DNA from: Dallia pectoralis
Taxonomy: Eukaryota > Chordata > Actinopteri > Esociformes > Umbridae
DNA length: 64,000 bases
Direction of reading: 5' to 3'
Assembly: GCA_029465975.1 (NCBI GenBank)
Contig: CM055741.1
Location: 8,641,361-8,705,360 of the forward strand
Part shown: one piece after another, positions 1 through 30,482 of the stretch
How the letters are laid out: each line of letters begins with the position of its first letter
Numbering within the stretch: the stretch's first letter is position 1
Notes under the pieces: generated by a model
What the model was told of the DNA's origin: nothing
The model's input: only the letters and a program-made list of their open reading frames with translations
The model's database searches: none
Program-made: the position numbers and the translations under genes

Positions 1-69
1 AAAACATTCCCTATCATTCCAAATGAATCATATTTTTGATGTTTACCAACCTGTTTGAATATGTTTAAG

Positions 70-231
70 GGGAGGCTGGTGTTCCAGGTTCTCCAGGAAT
101 CCCTGGGTATTCTGGTAGCGGATCCAGGAGTTCCCCTGGAGAACCCGGTCCACCTGGACCTCCAGGGGCCCCTGGCAGGGATGGCTCCGGAGGACCGGAC
201 GTTCGTGAATACATCACAGAATACCTCAAAA
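70..231 (+). CDS. col17a1: col17a1 exon (first visible)
   Basis: Acceptor TTTAAG at 64-69 and donor GTGAGC at 232. It encodes an interrupted Gly-X-Y tract (GEAGVPGSPGIPG, then GEPGPPGPPGAPG) followed by the linker DVREYITEYLK. Two bases at the start complete a codon from the upstream exon. The acceptor has a weak pyrimidine tract, so the exact 5' border is less certain than the rest. Confidence 0.8.
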
Positions 232-3200
232 GTGAGCAAAATCACCTATACAGACTGTTCTTACGTCGCCTCAAACGAAAAGGTTTCAAATACAAAGACA
301 GTGTTGGCTAGCGGTCATGCCTCTGTTGAACAGTATGATTGGCAAAACATGACTAAGTCGCTGCTCGCCAAACAGATGCCAACTAGAATAGCTCTGATTT
401 CGTTTTTCATTGTGTTGTCCGATATGAAGGCGATGCGGTCAGGGAGTACATGTCCGGACCTCCGGGTCCACCAGGTTCCCCAGGCGACGGTTCGGTGGAC
501 GACATCGCCAATCGCGTCATTACATACATCCAGAGTAAGCCGCGGACCGTACTGCCCAACGGCTAATCTAAAGCTCTTTACCTAAACACCGGCACGTCGT
601 ATTTATACACGATAACCGATAACATGACAAGGCCACCGGGTCCTGATAACTCCGTTATCCTTGCAGACGGAGGCATTGCCAGTGGACCTCCTGGACCTCC
701 GGGACCGCCTGGTGCTCCAGGTGGAGGCGGCACGTCATTGAATGACATCATCGCCCTCCTGCAGAGTATGTAACGTATCCGAACGCGAGTGAGTCTGGCG
801 CGTGAGGACCTAAAGTGGTCGTTGAAATTAACGGAACCATAATTCCTCCAGGGGAGGAAGTACGGCGTTACCTTGTTGGTCCCCCCGGTCCACCTGGTAT
901 CCAAGGGAACCCGTGGGTGGGAGGCTTTGCCTTGAATACCCACGAGGTGGCCGGGCGAGTTCTCACTCTGATGAATGGTAAGGAATCACCGGTTCACGCC
1001 CCGTTTGTTTCTACAACCATGTGCTAGTATTATCTTCCAGAAGGGCCGACATGCACAGGGGGTCTTGGCTCCTTGTTGAATCAATTTTAAACAAGGGTTG
1101 TGATTGGCTGTCGCGTCTGTCTGTCATTAGAGAGGGGCATGGTAGGTGTGCCAGGGCCTCCGGGAGTACCCGGCCTACCAGGTCAACCAGGCTCCTACGG
1201 GGACATCTCTCACCTGCTGCAAAGTAAGAACACTGACTACGAACCGCGAAGTAACACATCTTTTACACTTTAGGCATGATGACCTGTTTGAAGATGTTAA
1301 CAGTTGTGGTTTATATTCGGCCTGTTTTTTTCTAGATTCTGACTACAGAGGCGTTTTGGGCACTCAGGGGCCTCCTGGTCCTCCCGGTCTCCCGGGGCCC
1401 GTTGGCCCCCAAGGCCCTGCCGGTCCGCCAGGTCTTGCCCAGTATAGTGGTGCTGGACATGGGTTGGAGGAGATCAAGAACTACCTACACAGTAAGAAGA
1501 GTCCAATCAGTGAGGTGTTCACGCATTACTTGACACTGAGTGACAGTCGTCGATTTACGCCATTAAGCGGTAATTGGTGAACAAGGCGTCATGGGAAACC
1601 GGTCCGAGTGATGTTGACTCATCAGCTGTTTCGTTCCCTTTAGGTTCTGGTTTTAGAGGCGCTCCCGGTCCCCCCGGTCCCCCTGGACCTGAAGGCCCCC
1701 CTGGGGTGTCCCGAGGACTGGTGTCATACGCCTCCAACAACAACAACAGAGGGCAACTAAGAACAGAGCTTCAGCAGTTCATCAAGGGTGAGTTTACCTG
1801 CCATGTCAACAGGGTACTGTACCCACATCTGACCATGCACAGTGTTAACAGGGTACTGTACCCACATCTGACCATGCACAGTGTTAACAGGGTACTGTAC
1901 CCACATCTGACCATGCACAGTGTTAACAGGGTACTGTACCCACATCTGACCATGCACAGTGTTAACAGGGTACTGTACCCACATCTGACCATGCACAGTG
2001 TTAACAGGGTACTGTACCCACATCTGACCATGCACAGTGTTAACAGGGTACTGTACCCACATCTGACCATGCACAGTGTCAACAGGGTACTGTACCCACA
2101 TCTGACCATGCACAGTGTCAACAGGGTACTGTACCCACATCTGACCATGCACAGTGTTAACAGGGTACTGTACCCACATCTGACCATGCACAGTGTTAAC
2201 AGGGTACTGTACCCACATCTGACCATGCACAGTGTTAACAGGGTACTGTACCCACATCTGACCATGCACAGTGTCAACAGGGTACTGTACCCACATCTGA
2301 CCATGCACAGTGTTAACAGGGTACTGTACCCACATCTGACCATGCACAGTGTTAACAGGGTACTGTACCCACATCTGACCATGCACAGTGTTAACAGGGT
2401 ACTGTACCCACATCTGACCATGCACAGTGTCAACAGGGTACTGTACCCACATCTGACCATGCACAGTGTTAACAGGGTACTGTACCCACATCTGACCATG
2501 CACAGTGTTAACAGGGTACTGTACCCACATCTGACCATGCACTGTGTTAACAGGGTACTGTACCCACATCTGACCATGCACAGTGTTAACAGGGTACTGA
2601 CCATGCACACCCACATCTGACCATGCACAGTGTACCCACATCTGACCATGCAAGGTCAACAGTACTGTACCCACATCTGACCATGCACAGTGTTAACAGG
2701 GTACTGTACCCACATCTGACCATGCACTGTGTTAACAGGGTACTGTACCCACATCTGACCATGCACAGTGTTAACAGGGTACTGTACCCACATCTGACCA
2801 TGCACTGTGTTAACAGGGTACTGTACCCACATCTGACCATGCACAGTGTTAACAGGGTACTGTACCCACATCTGACCATGCACAGTGTTAACAGGGTACT
2901 GTACCCACATCTGACCATGCACAGTGTCAACAGGGTACTGTACCCACATCTGACCATGCAGTGTCAACAGGGTACTGTACCCACATCTGACCATGCAGTG
3001 TTAACAGGGTACTGTACCCACATCTGACCATGCAGTGTTAACAGGGTACTGTACCCACATTACCCACATCTAACTATACACTGAGATAATAGATTACCCA
3101 CATCTAACTATACACTGAGATAACAGTGTTATTGTATTCATCTCCTCCAGGTGATGTTCTAAGTGGAGGCAGGTTTGGTCCCCCCGGACCTCCAGGACCC

Positions 3201-4378
3201 CCTGGGCCCCAGGGACACAAGGGAGACCGAGGTGACCCTGGACACAGTAACCCATTTGACCCCAGGACTAACGAGGGAAGAAAGCAGGCGGAGACTGAAA
3301 CAGACTACTCCAACCTGTCGGTCCAAGTGACTGATTATATCAAGTGTGAGTGAACTGCATCTCTAATTCTGTGGTCAAAATGTTGTCAGCACAACACGCC
3401 AATAACGAGGGCTCAATCAGTGGAATGGGTAAATAAATATAGTAGGTCTGGCAGCTTTGACTCCAATCTGCTGCCAGAAACGACAGCACATGTTACAAGC
3501 TAGAAACCTCGACCCAGCTTGCAGACGCCCAGTCCTTCTTCAAAAACAAACGATCTGAGCATCTATCTGATCTAATTCCACTAAACGTACTGATCTAATT
3601 CCACTAAACGTACGTTTTTGAACATCTATGTCTTTTATGTGTCCCATGCCGTCGTAGCCCGTGGTCTGTTGAGAGAAATGGCCCACGACTGGCCCCCGGC
3701 TGTTCAGGGCCCCCCAGGGCCTCCAGGCCCGCCGGGCGCTCCGGGCTTCAGCAGTGTGTCTGGTTCCCATGGTAACGCCACCGAGCTGATCGATTACATC
3801 CGAGGTGAGGTTAACACAGCACGCACAATGTGGACCGCGCGCCGATCAATTAGTCAAGAAATGCGTCGCCGGACGCTTCGTCAGCTCACCTTTTGCATCC
3901 CCCTGCAGCCCACGTCAACGTGATGGGGCATCCCGGAAGGCCTGGGCAGAAAGGAGAGATGGGGCACCCGGGTCATAAAGGAGAGAGAGGTGCCCCATTC
4001 ACCATGATAGCATTTATTACTGGTCGTTGTAGGGCGATGTATCTAAGCCACCTTGGTGATCAGGATACAAAATGTCGAAAATCAGCAATAGCATGGGATT
4101 CTGATTTGTCGCCCCCCCAGGACTTGATGGCAACCCGGGAATGATAGGCCTCCCTGGGAATGAAGGGAGGCGAGGGGCCAAGGGGGAGAAAGGTATGCCA
4201 GGACAATATCCTCAATAGAGGTTTCCCTTGTGTGTATCTCGTATCGGCCATTTCTTACCGTCAATTATGAAAAACGATTGTTTTATTATGATTGCACTTT
4301 TATTGCTATGATTGCTCTTTTCCCACAGGAGAATATATGCTGGTGACCCACAGAAAAAGAAGGAATGTTGGTGTTTGA
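70..4378 (+). CDS. col17a1: Collagen XVII alpha-1, C-terminal part (12 coding exons; 5' part outside window)
   Basis: Collagen XVII is a type II transmembrane collagen of hemidesmosomes that links epithelial keratin anchorage to the basement membrane. Twelve exons are visible: 70-231, 430-534, 667-765, 852-977, 1131-1223, 1336-1491, 1644-1787, 3151-3345, 3658-3804, 3909-3989, 4121-4192 and 4329-4378. Joined, they give 475 residues and a TGA at 4376-4378. The product alternates short Gly-X-Y tracts (GPPGPPG) with non-collagenous linkers, as in the shed ectodomain of human COL17A1. Diagnostic matches are RGLLREMAH...VQGPPG, the PGQKGEMG...GHKGERG segment, and a basic tail EYMLVTHRKRRNVGV that resembles the human terminus. 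Every internal exon starts with two bases and ends with one base of a split codon, so each is symmetric. Teleosts can carry two co-orthologues; I cannot tell which this is. The start codon, transmembrane segment and N-terminal domain lie left of the window. Confidence 0.93.
430..534 (+). CDS. col17a1: col17a1 exon
   Basis: Acceptor ATGAAG ending at 429 and donor GTAAGC at 535. It encodes DAVREYMSGPPGPPGSPG and then the linker VDDIANRVITYIQ. The DxVRxYMSGPPGPPG form recurs in human COL17A1 linkers. 105 bp, symmetric phase. Confidence 0.85.
667..765 (+). CDS. col17a1: col17a1 exon
   Basis: Acceptor CCTTGCAG ending at 666 and donor GTATGT at 766. It encodes ASGPPGPPGPPGAPGGGG followed by TSLNDIIALLQ. 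99 bp, symmetric phase. Confidence 0.87.
852..977 (+). CDS. col17a1: col17a1 exon
   Basis: Acceptor TTCCTCCAG ending at 851 and donor GTAAGG at 978. It encodes EEVRRYLVGPPGPPGIQG and a linker ending in THEVAGRVLTLMN. 126 bp, symmetric phase. Confidence 0.87.
1131..1223 (+). CDS. col17a1: col17a1 exon
   Basis: Acceptor TCTGTCATTAG ending at 1130 and donor GTAAGA at 1224. It encodes RGMVGVPGPPGVPGLPGQPG and the linker YGDISHLLQ. A second AG at 1143-1144 could also serve as an in-frame acceptor, but the pyrimidine tract favours 1130. Confidence 0.8.
1336..1491 (+). CDS. col17a1: col17a1 exon
   Basis: Strong acceptor with a poly-T tract ending TCTAG at 1335, donor GTAAGA at 1492. It holds the longest uninterrupted Gly-X-Y run in the window, GTQGPPGPPGLPGPVGPQG continuing to PGLAQ. 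The linker ends GLEEIKNYLH. 156 bp. Confidence 0.92.
1644..1787 (+). CDS. col17a1: col17a1 exon
   Basis: Acceptor CCCTTTAG ending at 1643 and donor GTGAGT at 1788. It encodes GFRGAPGPPGPPGPEGPPG, an Asn run, then RTELQQFIK. The 39-bp minisatellite begins only about 13 bases downstream of the donor. Confidence 0.92.
1801..3062. repeat. 39-bp minisatellite in a col17a1 intron
   Basis: About 31 tandem copies of a 39-bp unit containing GGGTACTGTACCC and CATCTGACCATGCA. Copies differ mainly at T/C in GTTAAC/GTCAAC and A/T in CACAG/CACTG. A scrambled segment lies at about 2595-2665. The last copies (from about 2958) have lost CA and are 37 bp. Because 39 is a multiple of three and the unit lacks stops, long frames stay open on both strands; these are not genes. 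Two copies of a different 33-bp unit (TACCCACATCTAACTATA...) follow at about 3060-3124. Confidence 0.97.
3151..3345 (+). CDS. col17a1: col17a1 exon
   Basis: Acceptor TCTCCTCCAG ending at 3150 and donor GTGAGT at 3346. It encodes RFGPPGPPGPPGPQGHKGDR and a charged linker ending LSVQVTDYIK. 195 bp, the longest exon in the window for this gene. Confidence 0.92.
3658..3804 (+). CDS. col17a1: col17a1 exon
   Basis: Acceptor GCCGTCGTAG ending at 3657 and donor GTGAGG at 3805. It encodes RGLLREMAH, AVQGPPGPPGPPGAPG and ATELIDYIR. It aligns with the human GLLQGMAYTVQGPPG region, the strongest single identifier of COL17A1. Confidence 0.9.
3909..3989 (+). CDS. col17a1: col17a1 exon
   Basis: Acceptor TCCCCCTGCAG ending at 3908. 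It encodes MGHPGRPGQKGEMGHPGHKG and ends with E-R. The donor is GAG|GTGCCC at 3990, matching consensus only at GT; the reading frame still joins cleanly to the next exon. Confidence 0.85.
4121..4192 (+). CDS. col17a1: col17a1 exon
   Basis: Acceptor GCCCCCCCAG ending at 4120 and donor GTATGC at 4193. It encodes GLDGNPGMIGLPGNEGRRG followed by AKGEK, the last Gly-X-Y tract. 72 bp. Confidence 0.88.
4329..4378 (+). CDS. col17a1: col17a1 terminal coding exon
   Basis: Acceptor CTCTTTTCCCACAG ending at 4328. It encodes GEYMLVTHRKRRNVGV and then TGA at 4376-4378. The basic RKRR cluster parallels the Arg run just before the human C-terminus. Confidence 0.85.
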
Positions 4379-4803
4379 TTATTAATTGCCGCAGATTCCC
4401 ACTAAAGGCGGAGAGAACAAATGTCTTCTGGAATGTTTGGCACGACACAGGTCGCGACCTTAAGGATTTGGAGACATGCCGGAATGCTGGATGTACTATA
4501 TATATATATATATATATATAGCTGTCTGCTAGAGAGCGCTTATGTATATTCATGAAATACGGGGATTTATATCGTTGAATTTTATGTGTAAAAGTCTTTA
4601 TGATTATTTTTTTTATTTTAGGGTACAGTGTTTGACATTGGGGTATCTTTTCTTTTACCTCTTCGCATGCTAAACGTGAGAAAAGTCAACTTAGGGATAC
4701 AACATTATTACAGGGTGTCCTCTTTTATAACATGAAGCCTATTTGCATTTTGCTATTACCTTTTTTAACTTTTGTATGAGGAAAACAGAAAATTATTACA
4801 AAA

Positions 4804-4809
4804 ATTAAA
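4804..4809 (+). terminator. Candidate col17a1 poly(A) signal (ATTAAA)
   Basis: ATTAAA about 430 bases after the col17a1 stop, in AT-rich sequence. An AATAAA at 5366-5371 is an alternative. Neither is supported beyond the hexamer. Confidence 0.2.
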
Positions 4810-5164
4810 AATAATTATATAGAAGAAAACAATCTCCATCTCTTTGAGGTGCACTTGCACAATTTTACAAAAGTACAAAATATATTTTTTCATGTGTTCA
4901 GGACAAGAATGACATTTCATGAATCACCTTGACAGAAGTTAAATCATGTGGGAAAACATTTTAGAACATTGAACCAAATTGATAGAAGGCTCTATGTTTG
5001 TCTTACTGGTTGTGGGTTACCCCATTAACATTCACAATTGTTGCTAAAGGAAATCAAACAGTGAATCAATTAATCTATATATATATATATTTTGTATCAA
5101 TGAACAAACAGTGAATCAATTAACACAAAAGATACAACTTCAAAATAATGTAAACGGGAAATAG

Positions 5165-5170
5165 TTTATT
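5165..5170 (-). terminator. Candidate slk poly(A) signal (AATAAA on minus strand)
   Basis: TTTATT on the plus strand reads AATAAA for slk, about 2.5 kb after its stop. SLK has a long 3' UTR in mammals, so the distance is plausible. Only the hexamer supports it. Confidence 0.25.
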
Positions 5171-6242
5171 TACAGAACAATGCAAATCTACAGTACATAA
5201 GCATTCTGTCAACTTTAACGTACACTTGAATTAGTCATTTTTTCATACTAGATTTCAAACATTCTGTATTCAATTATGGTCGAATTTGAATACTCTAAAG
5301 AATATAATCATTATGATTACAAAATTGACATGATTGGTATTCATATTGTATTATTCAATTAAAATAATAAAATTCAAAATAACTTTTTAACATTGAAACA
5401 TGCTGAGTATCTTGTGAAATGCAGACCAGCACTCATTCATTGAGTATAATGTTCTATTTCTGTTCGCCAAAATAATGGACAAATTACAAAATATCAATTA
5501 CTCATAGTTGTTCCTGCAGCAAAATCCCAAAATAGTAAGGTCATGATGGCCAAAACCAGTCAGGTCAAACTACTTTTAAATAACTTTAATTCCCACTAGT
5601 AGTCAACGGAAATCAGTTGACACGGTTTTTATCAAAGATTTCAGATTCATCATGAAATGAGTAATTAACCAAACGTTTGGATATGATGTGATGTAGTAAA
5701 GCAATACGGTTATAAACATCACTTAGTGTGGGATTAAGTCATATTGACAGAACCATAAACAGGGTTACAACATAAATACAGTATCTCCTTCAAAGTCTGT
5801 TGAAAGTATTAAGGCTGTTAATGAGACTTAATAAAACAGTATCATAATTTCAGTACAAACCCAAAAGCCATGCAGGTCAACTGATACATATTGTATATGA
5901 AATAATACCTTCCCAGCAAGCAAAGGCTTGTAAAGTAAAGACTTGTCTTTATTTACTAGGAGGCCATTTCTTAAAGATCACACAGACATACCAAAAATTG
6001 GCATGATGATTCTATAAACAAAATACCACAACTGAGGTCCTAATAGAATTCTATATACTGATATCAACACCATTTCAGCCACCACAGTGAAAACCTTGTC
6101 TCTGTCCTGAACCACGATCTTAATGCCTCTTCTTAATATAAAAAAATGCGCACAGGCCGACTCAGCCAACTTACAAAAATAGCTAAACAAATCTCAAAAG
6201 TTGCACAGGACCAAAGCTGTGCACATAATAGCTGAGAAATAC

Positions 6243-6472
6243 TAGCCTGGGAATCTCAACCGAATTGCCCCGTCTCAAAGATCACGAAACAACAGTTACA
6301 ACTACGTCGTTTAACGGCTGTGATTTTCCAGAGGACTTACGGCAGCGGGCGCATCTGTTTGCGTCATTCACGTTCGCCCCCTAGTGCCAAATCCTGGCGT
6401 TGCAAGTGTCATTCTTCACCGACTGAGCACCAGGAGAGAAAATATAAAGACAAAACATTGATTCCCAGGCTA
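6243..6472. mobile_element. Candidate MITE with 13-bp perfect inverted ends, in slk 3' UTR territory
   Basis: TAGCCTGGGAATC at 6243-6255 is the exact reverse complement of GATTCCCAGGCTA at 6460-6472. The intervening ~200 bp has no coding frame and is more GC-rich than its surroundings. If the outer TA on each side is a target duplication, the inverted repeats are GCCTGGGAATC and the element is Tc1/mariner-like. The family was not identified. Confidence 0.55.
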
Positions 6473-7678
6473 TAATGAAAGGTACAATTCCCAGCGGTAG
6501 AAACACCAAAATGTTATTACCAAGCTCCAAAAAAAGTCGATTTGAAGTGTTGTGAAGACTTCAAGTGATATGACAATTATTATGTGCAGTTAGATGCTGA
6601 ATATAAGTAAATAAAAAACATTAATCAAACTTGAACTTGTATCTAATCCGTGCACAGCTTCTAGCACTCAATCCAAAATCCATTGGATACTACACTGCAT
6701 ATAAAAAATACATCAATTATTAAAAAAAGTGTGCTCTTTTGTCCAAAGGTACATTCTTCTATCATTAGCGTTTTGTAACCCCCCCTCCCCTAGATATTTA
6801 GTGTAATTGAAACGTTCAGTTGGACTTCAATAGTACAACATGTTAATTCTAACTATGCTGTATACTAGTGCAAAAAAAATGAATCAAATAACAACAGAGC
6901 AGCGTTTGTTTAAACCAGAGGACGCTTACATTTAAAAAGGCAGTCCGATAAAATAAAACCATACAGGCGCTATAAAAAAAATACTAATTCAGAAAAATCT
7001 GCAAAACATATAGTCTGGGAACACTTCAGTGGACGTGAGGCAGGGGTTTGAGTAACAGCCTGCCAGAGCACGTAACTTTAAAATGCATTATGTCAAGGTC
7101 GTCCCATACAGCTCGATCCTGTCAACATATGAAAAGAGGAAGATGTAAGACAGCAATTATACAACTTGGTTGAGTTCAGTCGGTTCAGGAAAAATGCTTC
7201 AAAATCGGGGTACTACTACTTCTCTAATAAAAACACAGATCTACGCCTCATGTTGCGAAAAAAACATTTCGCTGTGGTGTCCTACTAAACACGAACTTGA
7301 ACAATGACAAAAATGCCCAGCTGACATAACAGATCACCACCATCGAAAAAAGGTCTTCGAAATGAACACAGTCTGTAGCCTGAAGGCTACTGTCCAATCC
7401 TCTTCAAGACACAGATAGTGTACACACGCCCCCGTTTGAGGTGTAGACACACCCCTTGGAGAAATCACACTTAGTCCGCCTGATTGTCATTGGTGGGGGC
7501 GGGGCCAAGGCAGCAGAAATTTAGTCTGTGTTGAATCATAAGTCTGTGTGCATGTGTGTGTGTGTGTGTGTCAGTTAAGTCTGGTGTGTGTCCACCCGGA
7601 GTGTGTATATTTGTTCACGGCATGGTTTGTGTGTTCCTTCAATGTGTGTGTGTGTGTGTGTGTCCGTGCGGCCTGCTC

Positions 7679-27988
<20,310 letters not shown>

Positions 27989-29455
27989 GTCCAAGGCTGC
28001 TGTCTTCCGATGGACAGTTGACAAAATAATTTAGATTTTCCAGCAATGCATTACTTTGCTCATACAGCGTTCACACGTGTCCCCTGGGAGTGTGGTTGTG
28101 AGTCAAGAGGGGGTCTGGTTCGGCATATTCGAAAGGTTACAATGTTGACCATTTAAAATATTCCAATGTCACAATATAATATGTGCGCTAGAACACAAAT
28201 CGATGATGAACACGCCCGTTATATTGACAAATTGAAATAAAATCGAGTTATTTTCATCCCATGACACAATATGGTTCCATCCACATCACGGAGTAATGTT
28301 GATTGTTACACAAACAATAATCACATGGGTGTCTCCTCTTTCATCGCATATCCGTCCAAAGAATAGACTTCCAAAGGGCCAAGTATAAGCACGGGAAGCT
28401 GCCGCTGTTCCTTAACTCTTCAAAACGCAAACTGCGACTCTCTTTCCTTAACCAGAAACCCGGCAGGGGGTAGAAATACGACAAGTCTAAATAATTGGAG
28501 TCCATAAAATGCAATATTCCATCTCTAAAAGTACCTGGAATGTGTAAATAGCCAACAAAAACACCGCCCGCCTGATAGACGGGGTGCTTTCCTTCGGCGA
28601 GGCACGGGGTCCAATAATCTAGCGGATTTGGTGTCTAATGCGCGTTCACTACTAACGCCGCATCTGTAGTCCTCTCTCTCCATGCTTGACTGATGCGGGA
28701 GAAAACAAAGTACTTAAAGCACATTGTTTGCAGACTGCGTACTGGGGTAGGACAGACCACCCTGATTCATGTTACATATCATTCATAAATAATGTATTCA
28801 AAAGAAACCGTGAAATATCCCACTTGCTTATTTATAGTTTGTAGAAGACAAATCAATATATGTGAAACAAAGCCTGTTGTTCAACAAAGCAATATTTTGC
28901 CACTCAAAACATTGGGAAAGAAACCAGACATATAGGCCTATTAGACATACTGAACATTTCCCCCTAAGATTCATCATGTACAATATTGACAATGAAATCA
29001 ATATAAGAGAGAGAGAAACAACGTACAGTGTGATGGACTTCTTTCTTCTCTCATTTTTCTATTAAAACTACATGTCCCAGATACCCATGAGAGACGTGCA
29101 CCCGCATGTGCAGACGGGAATATACATGTCCAACGTTGTTGTAATACCACATTTATAATTGTTAAATAATTAAAAAAAACATTTTATCGTGGATAAGAAT
29201 ACATATATTTCTGGCATAAATAAATAATATAATAATTTACTCTACCTTTAAATATATATAAAAATAATGTTTACTTTCGGAAAATACACGTGACCGGAAA
29301 CGTCTGACGTCACATTTAGCTGTATCTCAAAACAGTCCCCGGGAAGCTGTGGCAACTACCCAGGCAGCCAGTTTACCAAACAACCACAAACAAGATACGG
29401 CCGATAGACTATTGTAATTTTGTTATAGGTCTATTTTTTTGTTTGATTGTGTGTA
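27989..29455. promoter_or_regulatory. Divergent slk / stn1 promoter interval
   Basis: 1.47 kb separates the slk start codon (minus) from the stn1 start codon (plus), so both promoters and 5' UTRs must lie here unless distant non-coding exons exist. The slk side has GC-box-like CCGCCC near 28563 and CCAAT near 28608. The stn1 side has the motif cluster at 29287-29312. Start sites are not determinable from sequence. Confidence 0.55.
29287..29312 (+). promoter_or_regulatory. E-box, ETS and CRE motif cluster upstream of stn1
   Basis: CACGTG at 29287-29292, ACCGGAAA (ETS-type) at 29293-29300 and the palindromic CRE TGACGTCA at 29305-29312 lie within 26 bp, about 145 bases before the stn1 ATG. Such clustering is typical of TATA-less housekeeping promoters. 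Confidence 0.5.
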
Positions 29456-29609
29456 ATGAGTGGTCGGTTGGGCAATGCAGACTCAAGAGAGGGATCCCTA
29501 TGGGAAGAACCGCCTTCGATGCTGTGGGGACTGGACCCAATGTTCAACGCGTATACCAGGCTCTATGTCAAAGACATCTTACAGATGAGAGAGTCCTGCC
29601 AAGTACCAG
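29456..29609 (+). CDS. stn1: stn1 exon 1 (residues 1-51)
   Basis: It encodes MSGRLGNADSREGSLWEEPP, then SMLWGLDPMFNAYTRLYVKD and ESCQVP. Donor GTATGC at 29610. The Trp-Gly-Leu-Asp motif matches human STN1. Confidence 0.93.
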
Positions 29610-30420
29610 GTATGCAAATCTCTGGGCGTCGGTCTTTGGCTGACATACTGTAGCGATCCTGGAGTTTAATGATGCATTTGTGGTTAAGAGATGGGAACTG
29701 ACCCATTGGACAGAGGGAGGAGGGGGCGTGTCACTGAGCACCTTATAAGAGTGGGGGTCAAACAGGTGTCTCTCTTCCTTTTGTCGAAGTGACAAGTTCT
29801 ATGAATGTCACCGTGGGTATCTGTTAAGGTTTTATTGGCTGTTGCTATTTGTGCTTTTAGGCTAGCGGTAGTAGGCGTAAGCAGTGGCCCACAGCTGCCT
29901 GGTTGTTAACAAATAAAGAGCGTTAACTGAAATAGTGTCTCTGTCTCCGTTGGGTTACGCGAGAATGTGACAATCACTGTATTCCTTTCGCACGATTAAG
30001 GACAGTACTGGCACATGCCATGCACGGATATTCAACTACTAATCCTGAAGATAAGTCCATTCTTTTTTGTCTCACCACAGGAATCTATTTCTACAACTCA
30101 CATCCAATTTTCAGAGTTGATGTGCTTGGTACTGTGGTGTACAAGCGAGAACGAGAGGACTTCTTTTGTTACGGAGGTATTGATCGGGATATTCAAATGT
30201 GCACAGGCCTCCTACTGTATCCTGTCTACGCATATCGATACAACTATTGTACTCACAAGCATCTAGTCTATCAAGGCCATGTCAATTAATCAAACATATA
30301 ATGTTTACAGTGGATGATGGCACTGGAGTTATAAATTGCCTTTGCTGGAAAGACGAACAATGTAAAGATCAGAGTGACTCTGCTAAATGTAAGTATCCAA
30401 TGAAATAAAAATGGACTGGT

Positions 30421-30482
<62 letters not shown>

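Larger units (their letters stand above)
4379..7678. other. Convergent 3' UTR / intergenic interval between col17a1 and slk
   Basis: AT-rich, with no convincing coding frame. It lies tail-to-tail between the col17a1 stop (4376-4378) and the slk stop (7679-7681), and should contain both 3' UTRs. It holds a (TA)n run at about 4495-4520, another at about 5075-5090, a direct repeat of AACAGTGAATCAATTAA flanking the latter, a candidate MITE at 6243-6472, and (GT)n runs near 7552-7572 and 7640-7662. Transcript ends cannot be placed from sequence alone. Confidence 0.7.

Noticed and set aside
1574..2994. Long open frames on both strands (for example MHSVNRVLYPHLT repeats)
   Set aside because: They are translations of a 39-bp intronic minisatellite; the real coding part is only 1644-1787.
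1801..3062. Possible CRISPR-like array
   Set aside because: Units are contiguous with no unique spacers, in a vertebrate intron.
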